From NCBI GenBank assembly GCA_019095985.1, contig CM032668.1, forward strand, positions 20,836,532 through 20,900,531: a stretch of DNA of 64,000 bases, given 5' to 3'. The notes beneath the pieces were generated by a model, which worked only from the letters and a program-made list of their open reading frames with translations, ran no database searches and was not told the DNA's origin. Below are positions 1 to 15,200 of this stretch, one piece after another. Position 1 is the first letter of the stretch; each line of letters starts with the position of its first letter. The position numbers were made by a program, and so were the translations under genes. Source of the stretch: Streblospio benedicti. Taxonomy: Eukaryota; Annelida; Polychaeta; Spionida; Spionidae.

Positions 1-201
1 AACACAGCGTCATGACTTCAGTTGACTCTACATTCAAGAGTTGTGCATGAATTACGAATAGTCTTAGATATTATCAGATCTTGTTTATTTAAGTCTATCT
101 TCATTTATAACAGATTTAAGAGAATGCAGAGCAGGGACAGATGATAAACAGTCAACCAAGAAAAGAAAGAGAGGATCTTGTGTAATGTTTTTACTGCTTA
201 C

Positions 202-3200
202 CTTGCCTTTGTGCCTCCTGGACACATCTTCTGCTAAATGTGTTGATGCTTGGAAAACTAACTGCAATAGGATAAAACAATCTCATTAAAAGCAAACAAA
301 AACAATTTCTTCTTTGATTTAAACAGTTCATTTTGAAAAGAAAAAGATTCAGCATAGTAAATACCAGCGTTCTCATTTGTAGACTTACTTTACAAAATGC
401 TTCACAATATATACATTATTTAGTTCATCTTTGCACAACACAAACACAATTTACCGTTGACAGTTTCGGCAACTCCTGTTGCCATTTTCAAAACATCTCT
501 GCGCATGTCAAGGTCACTCAGCACGACTTCCGATGCCGAAAATCGGGTCGTACACTTGAGAGAGATGAAAGGCCCCCTCGTGACTCGTCTCGGTTCATGA
601 CCTGCTTCTGTCCTCGTATCTTTATCGCCTCCCTGATGGTTCTTGTTCTCCAATCCCTCTCCCTATCCAGTACACTCACTTCCTCCCAGTCTATCTCATG
701 ATTGTTCTGTTTCACATGGTCTGTGATCGCACTCTTGTTGATTTGGGTTAGGGATTCTTTCCTTGCTGCTCTGGTGAAAGATCCCTTAGTGTTCTGCTCC
801 ACATCCTTCATGTGTTCTTTTACACGGGTGCCCAGTTTTCTGCTAGTTTCCCCAACATACACACTCTTGCAAGACTTACAGGGAATTTTGTACACCACTT
901 CACATTTCTCTAGCTTATCCTGTTTGTCCTTAGGGTGAACCAGAATGTTCCTGATGGTCTGTAGGGGCTTCACTGCTGTAGACACTTGGTGCTTATTGAG
1001 GATACGTGAAATACCCTCTGTTACCCCTTTTTACGTAAGGTAAGACGACTAATCCTTTGGAGCCTGCTGAGTCCTTATTCTTTTTCTTTCTCTTGTCCTT
1101 TCCTCCTTCCTTCTTCTTTTCAATCTGTGCTTTCACTTTTTCAAAAGACCATCTTGGGTAACCACATTTAGTTAGAGCCCCTACTATGTGTTCTTCTTCT
1201 TTCTGTCTATCTCCTGTCTCTGTCACTATGTCATTGCACCTGTCCAGTAGGGTCCGGATCACACCCAGCTTGTGTTGCAATGGGTGGTGAGACGAGAAAT
1301 GTATACTAGGTACTGGTCTGTGTGGTTTTTTTTCTATATACAAGTAGTTTCACAGTATTATCTGCTTTCCTAACTATTAAAGTGTCTAGGAACGGAATGG
1401 TGCCATCTTTCTCCTCTTCATAGGTGAACTTTATGCTTCCTGTGGTATCTACTGTATTGAGATGGTCAGTCAAGTTCTGTGTTTCCCCTTCTTTGATCTT
1501 TTCCAATACATCGTCTACGTATCTTTTCCACAACTGCGGTCTGCATGTGATTGGTGAAGTGGCAATAGCTTCTTGTTCCAGCCACTCCATAAACAGGTTC
1601 GCGACAATGGGTGACACTGGACTTCCCATAGCTGTGCCAAACTTTTTGGAGAACAAGAACCATCAGGGAGGCGATAAAGATACAAGGACAGAAGCAGGTC
1701 ATGAACCGAGACGAGGGGGCCTTTCATCTCTCTCATGTGTACGACCCGATTTTCGGCATCGGAAGTCGTGCTGAGTGACCTTGACATGCGCAGACAGAGA
1801 TGTTTTGAAAATGGCAACAGGAGTTGCCGAAACTGTAAACGGTAAATTGTGTTTGTGTTATGCAAAGATGAACTAAATAATGTATATATATGTATTCCAA
1901 CACGATGAACTCGTTCAAGGCTTCACAATATAGTAAAATCTAACATTTAACAGCTAATGTTTGCCTCGGTTCTATTTGCAAAAACCTACCAAGAAAACTG
2001 TTCATGATGTTTTTGGCATCCTCTGGTGTTGTTTTCAAGTACTCGGCAAGCCGTTCTTTACCTTAAACAGCAGTTTTGATTTATCACTAGTTTACATCAA
2101 ATAGACCAATTTACTAAATGCTACATTTTGGACATAGGATGAAGAGCTCTGATTAGCAAATTACTGTGGGAAAATGTACATCAAGAAATACCAATCAACA
2201 TAAAAAAAGCTTCAAAATAAACTAATCATATGACTTTTGACTCTTACCCACTCCATACATTACAGAGTAAACAATTCGCTTCGTCTGTTCCCTGTCTGCT
2301 GATGTTACATTGTTTTCTTTTTTAGTTAACCTGAAAATATATGAAATATCCACGATGCAAATTAAATTTGGCAGAAAATAATCATTTCAAATGTTCATGT
2401 CAATATTGGTGATAAAACTATATATAAAAAACATATATATATGAGTCAAATACTGTACAATGATTGCTTGTACTGGCCACTCTTCACAAACAAATTAAGT
2501 GTTAGGCTCAGCTTTTTGATACTCAAATGTGTTTGTTCCCTTTAATATGATGCATCATTACCATTGGGACGATAAAGCGATGAACACATCGTTGCAAGAG
2601 TCGCTGTTGAACAAACCAATCAGACGTTCGTCGTTAGATAAGTGCGCAAGCAGGCGCAGCTCTATCTGTTGGAAATCTAAAAAGTCAACACAGAACATTA
2701 AGATACAGTGCAAATCCTCAACAATGGAACCCTACATATATTTAGTACTATTTAATGTCACAAATCCTTCCTTTGTAGAGGGTTTCCTTTGATTACGTCA
2801 TTTACTTACATCATTATACGCTAATGCATGAGAAAGGTTTCCTTTATTCAGAGTTTCCTTTGTTTACTCTTCCTTTGTTGAGGATATTAACTGAATTGCA
2901 TGGAGTGAAAAGGGATTGAGAAAAAATGATTCTTGAATATGGGATTAGGGTAATGAAAGTGAAAAGTTAGGAGTGATCAAACTCGCTAAAGTACTGTAAA
3001 AATAGAAATGTTTGTGGACGATTTAATTTGCGAATTTTGTGGGTAGGTGCAAAAACGCAAACTTAAGTAGTCAGCAAACATTAACATCCTATGTAAAGTA
3101 GGTCCACAATGCACCAAAATCGCAAAATTAAATAGTCACTAAATAATTTACGGATGAAAATTGCAAAATTTAATAGCCACGAAATGTTCTAGTTTTACAG

Positions 3201-6200
3201 TAGCTTATCATACCAAAGACTTTCCAAGTCTTTGGAATGTAATTTGATCGAGAGCAAACAACTATTGCCTTTAATCCATTAGTTTAAACATGCTTCATTA
3301 CACAAGAAAGACAAAATAATGAGTTATCTCATAATTCTGTCTAATCCAATCTACAACGTCCAAAACCTAACCAAATCTACCACTGACCTGCAGAAAGCAG
3401 AGAATGTCCTTTCTTACTGACAAACGGAGCTCGGGCGTTGATTTCAACCGTCTCTTCATGGCCGGACTGTCCTGAAGGCATGCAAAATATAAATGTATAA
3501 TTTGTGCTTGCTTAAGAGCTAGCATTCATGCTGTTATAACATGATTTGATGAATTCATATGATTCATATGATTTAATTTTTTTCAAGTTTGTAGAAAGTA
3601 TATACAATATCAAGCACAAGTTTGAAATAAAAAAAATGGCACTTCGATACTGTGAATTACAATGGAATTCATACATACCATATCATAAAAATCACTTACC
3701 AAATATAATTAAAAAAAAAAATCTTTTCTACATTACTCCATATGTTTGTAATAAGTTGTAATTTTTTCAAAATATCAAATTCTTTAAAGCACTTTATAAT
3801 AAATAATACATTTTCCACACAAGAAATAGAATACTTAAGTTGTTTTAATATAAATGTTAAATGCTGCCATGATAACGAAAAAACATAACACACAAAATCA
3901 ACTGAAAGAATGTTAGTCAGAAAAAGGCAGGTACCAATAACATGGCTTTTAACAGTGTGTGTAATGATCACAGGTTGTTTGGGGATAGCCTAAAAATACT
4001 TATACATGTTAGAAGTGAAAAACATTATGTCAAACAAATAAATTTTATGAATACTGTTCAAAACAATTCACAGTTTCACCTCTCATTCATTGCTATTGGA
4101 GGTTAATTTTCCAACAATTTCAATACACGATTACGTTAATTGCCACACAATATCCATGCGTAAATTATATTTCGTTCATGCAAATGTAGATACATTGAAT
4201 ATGTATACGTGATCGAAGAAATTCTAAGTTAATATGCAGATAAGCTCTTTATAAACATTTCCAACTGATTCTATTGATAAATTCTGTTATGCATGTATGG
4301 GTATGTCTGTGTTTTTTCCCCAATTATAATTGTGTGGCACCTGTATGTGTGGATGTGTGTTTGTCGGTTTGGTATCTGTATGTTTGGATGTGTGTTTGTC
4401 GGTGTGCTACCTGTATGTTTGGATGTGTGGATGTGAGCCTCCCCGTTGCTGCTGCTGTTTGGTCCCAGCATGTCACCAACTCTCCACTTCGCACGTACAC
4501 ACTCAAACCGTCAACATATGTAGACTTCAACTTCTGTAGCTACAAACAAAAGTGAAGCTCACTTTTTAAAACAGGCGCCACTACAGGATTGGCTATGCTG
4601 AGTATTTTGTGTTGATTCAAACGTGCATACTTTTCTATATAGCCTTTTCTATACAGTGAATGTCCTCAACAACAGAAGAGTGAACAACGGAAAAAATGAA
4701 TAACAGAAACTTTTCTCATGCATTACCTATCAATAATGTAACTGAATTATGGAGTAAATAATGAAAAACCTCTACAATGGAAGGACTTGTGACTGCAAAT
4801 TGGGCTCCGTTGTAGAGGATATTCACTGTATTGGTGATCACAATTTGGATATTACTATTAAAATCATGCAAACGTAATTCGTCATTCATGCATAATATAT
4901 ACAATATTGGTGATCACAATTTGGATATTACTATTAAAATCATGCAAACGTAATTCGTCATTCATGCATAATATATACAATAAACCACAAAATTCACCTG
5001 TCGATGGTGCAGGATTATTTCTGGCAGTGCATGCACACTTGCAAGTTTGGTCAGCACAGACTCTGAGGTCGACTTTTCTTTGCCTGATCAATTTCAAAAT
5101 TATAGATCAAAATGTGATCATTATCTTCCTTTGCTAGTTTTCCTTTTATGAGTATCAACTTTGTGTATTGGTAACAAATTAGAATAACAATTTAACTTTG
5201 TTCAAAAATGTATGAATTAGGACAATGCCTTAATGTAACAACATAATGGTTTTGATATTGGTGAGTGTAAATGTTAAATGTAAACAGCATTACCTATAGA
5301 CGTTTTCGCAATCTTCTCCCCTTTGGAAAGTTTCTTATCGAGTTTTAATTTTTCAAAGAGTATCTGAAACAATTCTTAACATTTTTATTTGTCATGGGCA
5401 AACTTTGGGACTTATGCTTGATACATGGATTCGAATCTGCTATTTTCTTGTACATGTTTATATAGTATATTAAATGTGTAAATGTATATACACGTATATG
5501 AATTCAGACATAAAATAAAGTGGCCCGCATTATTTAATCTTCTTCACCAGAACAGAGGCACATCAGCACTAACTTTTAATATAGGCAGTCTAGGTTAATT
5601 TCCTACATTAATTTAGTCCAATCAAATTACATTTGTATCAGTCCTGGCATCACTTTCAGGACTGTTCACAACCTAACGTATACAACGATCCAAGTGCCCA
5701 CCCTCGTGTAACAATCATATTAAAACAGAACAGATTATAAAGTCAAAAAGGTACAAAATTTGATCTAAATCACAAATTTTCGCATCATCGATGCTTTCTT
5801 AAGTGAAATAACATTTTTCAAGTCAACCGGCTGTCACGAGGGTGTAAATTCTCTCACCATCCTTAGCTGTGGATGGCTGTTGATACTGAAGCTCTGGCCA
5901 GCTGCATCGTGAGCGGCCATCTCCAAAGAGGCGAGCTTCTTCTGCAAGTACAGTTACAGCAGTGTTTGAAATAGTAGGGGGCCCTGCGGTCTCTCAACTA
6001 TTTTGGGTGAATATTGGTGAGTTATAGTGAATCCCATACTTTATCATGCACTAGTATATGGTTCAAATACGTGTCTATAATACACAACCACTTTCTTAAG
6101 CTAACATTTCAAACACATATCACAGCAGGGCCCTCAATTTATGGTCAGGACCCCCAACTATTTAAACTTAAGGGCCCTGCTGGACCCGAACTTTGTCCTG

Positions 6201-9200
6201 CGAGTTTCAAACACTGGTTACATTAGAACCACTCTATTTGGTGGTCTCAGTAGAGAGGTGGTCTCTATACAGAGGTTCATTTTGGTGGCTTTATGAAGGT
6301 TTGGGACCGGGAAATGTGGTCTTATTAGAGTGGTGGTATTAATGGAGAGGTGGTCTTAATTGAAAGTTCTACTGTATTTATTATTAAGTATTTAATAAAT
6401 AGTATAATAGTATTAATATTTAAGATAAATACACTAGCTGTATACCCGGTGCTGCTCGGGTTGAAACAGAAGCGATCCGGAACACATTAAAATCTCCTCC
6501 CTCCCCATCCTTCCCTCCGTACCCCTTCTCTCACACCAGCTCCCGTCAGTATACAGGTCTGTGACTGATATAATACACCTCCATCACCTTCCTCCCATCG
6601 GCATAAGTCATATGGCAATGATTGATCCCTCTAATATCCATTCCACTAGCTTCTGCTACCCTGGTAAATGTGTGAAACAGATTAAATGGGCCACCCTCCT
6701 CTACCCTTCCTTTGGCAGCCACCCCCTCCTCTCTTCCCAACCCTCTCTACGCCATCCCCATATAAACAGGTCCAGATCAGTCTAAATGCATGTCAATCAC
6801 CCCCTTCCTACTGTTCGGGTTTGAAACATGAAATTTGGAACAGATTAAATGCTCCTCTCTTCTCCTCCCTTCCTCAACAACATATCATCTGCCACCACCC
6901 CTCAATAAATCTGATTTGGAACAGACATCTCTCGGTCCCCTATCCCTCACAACAGCTCTCCTCAGTATACAGGTCTGTGACAGATATAATACATCTCCAT
7001 CACCTTCCTTCCATCGTCATATGTGATAGACATAATATACACACTACATGTATATATCGCAATGATTGATCCGTCTAATACCCTCAACCCTCCCCCCAGC
7101 TACTGCTCGGGTTGCAACCGATTAGATCTGGAGCAGATTAAATGCTCCCCCTTCACCTCATTTCCTCACAATCAGTCATAACCCCCCCCCAAAAAAAAAA
7201 CAACAACAACAACAAACAAACAAACAAATAAACAAACAAAAACAAAAAAAAAAAAAAAAAAAAAAAAAAAACCCACACCACCACCTCACCCTAATATGAA
7301 CGGACACAGCCTTTCCCTCCACAATTACTACACTAAATATAGGTGACTGTACTGTGACGTGCAACGTATGTTTGACTTATACAAACTTTTGACGTATTAA
7401 GTACGTTTTAAAAAAACATGGTGCTGTGAGCAGCATGACGAACATTTATAAGAAAATCTTTTTTTCCTGTTTTTATCATTAAAAATAATTTATTTGGTTT
7501 GAATTGACATATTATAACGACCACCAAGTTGTCCTGGTTGTACATATATAATTTGGAGTGTGTACATCATGTGGTTAAAAAGCCTTTTGTGACACAAAAA
7601 ATCGCTTCTTCCTTTATATATATATATAGAACTAGATTTGAATATATATGTCCATTATTTAGACATAATTTTACAAATCTATTTAGGATGTAAAGCAAAC
7701 TGAAACGAAAGTCAGTGTTGCATGTAAAGGTAATTTGGAAGATTGTGGAATCGAACTCACGGCCTTCCGTCCATGATTCAGACCGGTCTTATATGTCATG
7801 GTCCCCCCGTGACGAAGTAGACAAGTCTCTTGACTTGCCTATATGCTGTCACGTCGCGCCGCCGACTGTCTGACACATCAGGCTATTTATAGCCTAAGTA
7901 GCCTTCCAGCCTTGAGCGCACGATGCACACACTGACTTCGTGTTGGGCATGTTATAATCAACGCAGGATGCATTGTGTCTATGAATCACTTTCTTTACAA
8001 AACTTGGAAATGTGATTTCAACTAGTAGATATATCCCAACTCACTTAACATGTCCGAAAGTAAGTTCAAATACTGTTAAATAACTAAAACATTTTTTTTT
8101 CAAAAGGTGACATCACCCAAGTCCTAGTCCTAGACCCCCCACCCTGTCAACTTTCGTCATCTTTCGCTAACCCCCCCCCCTGCTTGGTGACGTCATTTGA
8201 GAACGATCCCTAATGACCATCACACTACATACTATCAAATCTAGGACCTAATGCGGGACTAGATGCGGGAATAATCCGGGACCAAACACTGGTTAATTAT
8301 TGCATAATGAGAAGGCGCAAGCCAACCAACTTCCTTGACACTCCCTGGACCACACCAACCATAGATTTCTTAATGTAAATGTAAATGTGCTAATGTGTTG
8401 GTTTATAGTCTTGATCCAAGTTTTGCTCTCACGACTTGAAAATTTACACCAGGTCATTGGCCCACGTATTAATCTTCAATTGATCATTTCTCATATGCTT
8501 GCATCAGCAGCAGCTTGCATTCAGCGCACAATGCTAATCACTCACACAAATACTCACTCACTCTTTCAAACCAATGATCTGTACCTAATTAACGTGTAAG
8601 TGCCACGGAGCAGTGTGCAACTGCTATAAGGATGAGTTTGCTAAACACCCACCACCAGACCCAACTTTGAATCGAACCGACGACATTCTGGTCACGAGTC
8701 CAACTCCCTATCCACTTGGTCACAGAAGCACACTTAATGGTCACATCCCCGTTTGGTCCAGGGTTTAGTAGATACGGATTTAGCGTGGGTTTCACCAACG
8801 ACGTCGCTGTTGTAACAGCCGCATTCAATTGGGGTCTGTTGCATAGAGCATACACCATGACGATGGTATTTTTACGATCATTGTAGGCGATACGTATAGT
8901 AGCTCCCAAAGGCACACCAGAATGGAACTCACATGATAAGGCCTCAAGCACGATGGTAAATAGCAGAGGGCTAAGGATAGAGGCCTGATGCTTACCGACC
9001 CCCCACTCCTAACTTCTCACTGTACTGTTCGTTCACCCCGCACTCAACTTCTGGCATTGGAATACATGCCCTGAATTACACAAACTGCCCATTCCTTCCC
9101 CACTACACTTCTCAGTGCCCACCACAGGACTCTTCTTGGTATACGGACAAAAGCTCTCATCAGATTGACAAACGTAAGATAGTGGTTTGATGGCAGTAAG

Positions 9201-12200
9201 GTAGTTCTCTTGTATTTGGCACACTGTGGGATTGGCGTCAGACGTGCCTTGAATGACCCGCGACAAATCTGAACTGCATCGCATCAATGTCAACGGGAGG
9301 ATGGATGAAAGAGTCCATCACCCTCTTGAGCAACTTCATTACTTTGTCATTGAGCTTGAGTCCACGACAAGAGCTTCTCCCTTACATTTGTAGGGCTTCA
9401 GGATGAAACCCTCCTCCCAATCAATGAATTGAGCCATAACTAAAGACAGCTGCAGACAGCTTCCTTGTCAGTGCCACACCTGTAGCTTTCAGTATTTCCA
9501 CCATGATGCCGGAAGGACCAGCAGCTCTACAAGATTTCATCTTGGCTTGCGAATTTGTTCCACAGTAGCTGGAGGAGGTGAGCCCATTACCATGTGGAGC
9601 AGATCACAAGGCCATTCAAACTCAACATGGAGCTTCATCTTTTCCTCATCACTGAGTGCGAGTTCTCTTATACACTCTAGTGGCGTTGGGAGAGATGTCT
9701 TGGAACCCCTCCTTCTCAGCTTCCAACTTAGCAGCCAACCAAACCGTTTCGCCACACACTTTGCTTCAGTATAAGCAGCTTTAACCATATTAGCTTTGTC
9801 TGACTTGCCAGCTTTGATCAGAGCCTTGAAAATTTTGAATCGAGCTCTACATCTTATCATTGAATGCAGCATGCACTCTGCCATACCACCACCAGGTCTC
9901 GGGATTCCAGCAATGACTTTTGAAGAGACCACAACCTAGAATACAAGATTATTCAACGTGAATGTGCTGTGCTTTTGAAAGGGTGCCATGTCTCTGAGAA
10001 AAGAGGAAGGAGCAGGGAATCAAGATTGCCAGGATGTTTACAAGACTATAAGTGTGATTATGATTGATTCTTAACCGATTAATGTAACCACAGTAATGAT
10101 TATATGATGCTGTAATTTTTGTCCTTTTACTTTATGATTGAATGACATGGCAACAAAGTGTGTTTTGAATCTGCAACAGTATGACAAAATAGCATTAAAA
10201 GTAGAAGATGGCTGAAATAAGTGGGAGATTGAAGAGAGGCAAGAAAATGTTTGGGAGATGGGAGAACATGGCAACAAAATTAGGGAGATGGGAGATTGGC
10301 AACCCTTAAAAACTCCCCCGTTATGATTTGATGTTTATGTCGCCCGCTTCACAAGAAGGCGGACACCTGACGATGAGTTGAGGCTAGCATTATGGTAGGC
10401 CCCGTGATGCAATAACTTGTTAGACTCTACATTTCAAATTCTCTTAAGAGTACATGTATGTGACTTGATTGGTACAAATATTATAATGATGGGATCCATG
10501 AAAAGAGCACTTAATTGCCTTTGTCTATTGATTCTATTAATTGTTGGTAGATACTTAGAACTGCCAATACGGACTAATGTAAAGACTAAAATTAGTGTCC
10601 ACAATGCAAGAGTGACATCAAAAAATGGCAGCCATATTGGCTCACACACAATAGAACGTTCTTCCCTGGATAGACATGGAAAATGGGCAATGTTAAGTAA
10701 TCAGACACGTGGTAAAACTGCTCTAGATGGACAAAATAGATCAACAATGATTGCTGCAAGGCGAAGTGGTCAGCGTCTTGGTAAAACTAAGACTCTCAGG
10801 AGGGCACTCTCATCAGAAATGTACGAAAAGCTTATGTCCTTAATGGAATACTTTCATGATCTCTGTGAAAGACATCAAGTGACTTTCGCATTGGCGGATG
10901 GGAATTTACTAGGATCCTATTTATTCCACGATCTAATACCATGGGATGATGATCTTGATGTGATGGTCAGTTATAAAGATAGGGATAAATTGGTTAAAGC
11001 ATTTTTAGAACCCGATCTTCAAAAGCATTATGGACTCCATACGTACAAAGGCCATGGAAATGTTTCCAACTGGTACAGTATGGAATATCTTAACGGGTCA
11101 AAACCAACTCCAACAATACCCTCTACACCACGGTTGAAGACCAAATTCAATGATTTGAAAACAAAGCTTTTTCCATTAGATGGCTCACCTGCTGGGAAAT
11201 ATCCATGGAAATATCCGTTCATTGATATCAAATTTTATATGGAAAATGATAAAGAGGTCTGGAAAGCGGAATCCACGGGTTCGTTGCAGACATTTAGATT
11301 TGCATGGTCTGATTTTTACCCTCTTCATCCTCGGCCATTTGGAAAACTGTGGCTCATGGCACCGAGAAATACCAGACTGTATTTAAAGAGAAAATATGGT
11401 GTGTTCAGATGTAGAGAACACCATCGGAATCATGTAAATGAAACACTTAATACTAGAAGGGATGAAGTAAAGTGTAGCAGCTTAAAGGTGATTTATCCTC
11501 ATGTGGTTAGACGGGCGAAGACGGAAGGTCGGTTGTCAGGGGTTCAAGAGACACTATGGCTTGGAGACAAATTATTGAATACTATATTTGTTGAACAATC
11601 ATATAAGTACACAGCAGATTCTTTCTCTTTGGATTATGCTAGAAAATGGTTGAAAAAAATCTGCGATAGCCAGACTTATTTTAAAAGGTATGCACAAATT
11701 GCACTGTGAGGAGTAAAGCGCGGGCAGCGTGACATTCGTGACATCACAACACAGAAACGCGCTGCGTTTATATGAAATCAGTGTAATTAATTTCTCTCTT
11801 CTCATTATTAAATTGTTGATAGAATATTTTATAATATGCAGATAGTCATAAAGTATTAAGAATAAAGACATTATTTTAAGTCAAAGATTTATTGAATATA
11901 TTTTGTGTCATGGGCACATCCTCAGCATAAATGAAAAATTATTACATGTAATAGTAAACCAATGGTAGTACTACAATGTACAAATACAATTCACACTCGG
12001 TCACAATTGGCTTCATGTTAACGGGGTATGAGAAGTCAGACGAACCATCACTGTACTGTACATTTTAGAAAGAACAGCACACTGCCATTGAAAAGAATTT
12101 AATTCGATTTTTCACAAATTAGACGTGGAGATAATGATGTAAAATAGCACTAACATTTCATTACACCATCCTTATGACAATTGCTATAAAAACCCTGGGC

Positions 12201-15200
12201 GTTCAATGATCATAAGAGTTTTATATTCACATTTCAAACACATTTTCATTTGATTTTGTAATTATTAAAAGTTCGTAGACCTCTAAGTTACATTTAATAT
12301 GATAAAAAGCAATAATAGCATGTGACGAGTGTTGTGATTTACATCACCTTTATTGTCACAGTTTTGATTCTTTGATCTTCACGACTATGCAGCATTGCAT
12401 ATTAAGATTTTACATATGATGCACCACGCCGTAACCCGGGGTCCGTATGATGCCCCGGGGTGCCGTGAAATGGAAACCCCGGCATGTCGTAATGTCCATT
12501 TTCTCCCGTGATATTTCCGTATATCGGTCGTTGTTAAAAGGCAGACCACCAAAAGAATGACGGCGTTGTGCATTTTCGTTTTGTCACAATGTACTAGGTT
12601 GGAAATCGAGTTTTAATAAATTAATAATAGATAAGATGTTTTTATTGTGACAAAACTTAAACATTTTACTTATGAATATTAACAAAATTTGATACCACAG
12701 CAGCCTACCAGTCATCACGGTATGCCGGGGTATTGATGTTGAAAAAAAATAATTAATTAGCTCAAAAATGAATTTTTTATTATTTTCACGGGCCGGGGTA
12801 TCATAGTAACCCGGGTTACGGCGTGGTGTATCATATCTAAGAGCTAAGAAATTGCACAATGTTTTTTCTTGTAATATCACTAATTTCGTCTGTCAATTCT
12901 TAACACGCATGTTGAATGCGTAATAATTTTTGTGCCGAGGAGTTGTATTATATCAATGTCTTAATCAAATTTAGATTTTTAGATAAGAAAAACTGCTATG
13001 CCAGTATTCATAATAGATGTATAAACATGTGTGAGTTTTCATTAATGTTCTATAACTAATTTGTCACGAAAAAATTAAAATTTTGAGGAAATATCTATAT
13101 AATTATTTTTTATTATTTTTTTTCAAAAGTTATATTATCAAAAAGCATAATAGTACAATTATTTGCGATGAATTGGTGATGATGTTGAAAGCTTCCGAAA
13201 GATGATATTGGAAATGATGAAATAACAAAGATGAGACATCAACAGGAGCTGCATTAATAATATGATGATAGTGTTGGTATTTACATTTGAATTATAAGTA
13301 TGAAATATTTTGTTGCATTATATTATAATCTACAAAGATAATTATAAGCTCAAAGAAAGGAGACGTTATTTAACAATGAAGCAAACCAGAAAAAAGCGGA
13401 GAAAAGTAAAAACACAGGGAAAAGTTATTATGTTTTGCTTTTTTTTTTTTAGAATATTATGTAAATCTTTCCATTTCTTGTTGAATTCATATTCACTTAT
13501 ATTGAAAACAATTTGGTGGTATTCTATTTCATATATTCTACAAATCTGATGAAATACATTCTTTAGTGGTATCACATCAACATGTATCATGATTGGACTA
13601 TTGATTGATATATATGTGTTTCCCAGTACTTGCGGATACATTTTCACACTTCTCTCTCTCTCACATCTTTTTCGCAAGCATATTTCTACCAACGATAGAT
13701 ATAGCTGAAGACAGGTTTTACAACCCTAAGCTTCCATTTGACTATCAAATGGCCCTGGCGGGACTCAAACTCACGACCCTAAGGTTGTGAGACCAGAATG
13801 ACACCATCATCCCAAGCAGCGAGCTGCTAAAGGGTTACAGGGCTGAACCATTGTCTCCGTAACCCCCAGCTTACATACTTGGTCTGTTATCATCTCAACC
13901 CAGGGCTACTTGATATAGTCAAATGGAAGCTTAGGGTTGTAAAACCTGTCTTCAGCTATATCTATCGTCGGTAGAAATATGCTTGCTTGTGAAAATGGAC
14001 TAATGATTGTTTTACAATATTATGAATTTGGTTAGGGATATAAGTATTAGTTATTCCTAAATAGATTTGCTTTTCAGTTAGAGATACAATGTATATCAAA
14101 TATAGAAAGTATTTCTCGTTCTATCTTAATCCAGGGGTTATTTAGTTTATGAAATGCCATTCAAAAATCAAATATTCATATGTTTCTATTTTTTGCAGTT
14201 CCTGCATTTTGGGGATTTAAGTTTTCCAATTTTTTGCATTAATTCATTTGTGGCGATAATTCTATGCAAACACCTAAACTGAAGTAAATTGCTTTTTTAA
14301 GTATTGATGCAATCAAAAAAAGGTTGTGACAAGGGAGGATGAGGAGTTCCGCAGGAAAGTGAGGGAGGCCATTGAAATCTGCACGCGCAGACCTGAGCTG
14401 AACCATGACACCGGCTACGACTTGCCCCCCCCCCCGTATACTCGACTCTGCTGTCACATGACTTCCGCCACCATGGTGGTCATGTGACTCAGATTTTTCA
14501 TTCGGCCCGAAGAAGTTGTTGTGAAAACAACGAAAATCTCGCCAAAATGGTAATGATTATGGTTTCTATCAGTATCCATCAAAGTCTTGAATCATGAATA
14601 ACCTATTCTGTCGTATCAATTAAAATTGGAAAAAAGTCTAGAAATGCTGGGTAATTAAAGCACAATCTAGAAGTAAGTAGGTGAGTAAAGCTTTATAAAT
14701 TACTATTCATGAAACTCGTCACGATGGGAAGTGCGTACAGTAACATATAGAATATAACAAGCATCGATATCAATACATAGCATATAAATAACAACATAGA
14801 CTAGACAATACAAATACAGATGCACTGTTCACCTTGATTGTGGCGGCAGCAGACGACATCCTGGCCGTGTCGATGGAGATGGGAGTGAGCTCCATCACTG
14901 ACAGCACCACCACCAGCCGCATCTCCAGCCTGACACCACAAACAGACGTCACTAGTATAAAAAGTTCTTGGAGCTGCTCGTACCATATCTTGTTAAAACA
15001 GAACAGATTATTGAGTTAAAAAGGTACAAAATTTTATTTAAATCACAAATTTTTGCATCATCGATGCTTTCTCAAGTGAAAAATAACTTGAGAAAGAATC
15101 GATGATGCGAAAATTTGTGATTTCAATAAAATTTCGTACCTTTTTTGACTTTATACTCTGTCCTGTTGTAACAACAAACGCAGGTGCTGGCGGCACTGTG

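Noticed and set aside
420-1870. Separate small host genes in the first 2 kb
   Set aside because: All sizeable frames there belong to the Penelope-like element or its inverted terminal copy.
8589-9932. Three small minus-strand open frames as host genes
   Set aside because: In order they match successive parts of a decayed LINE reverse transcriptase.
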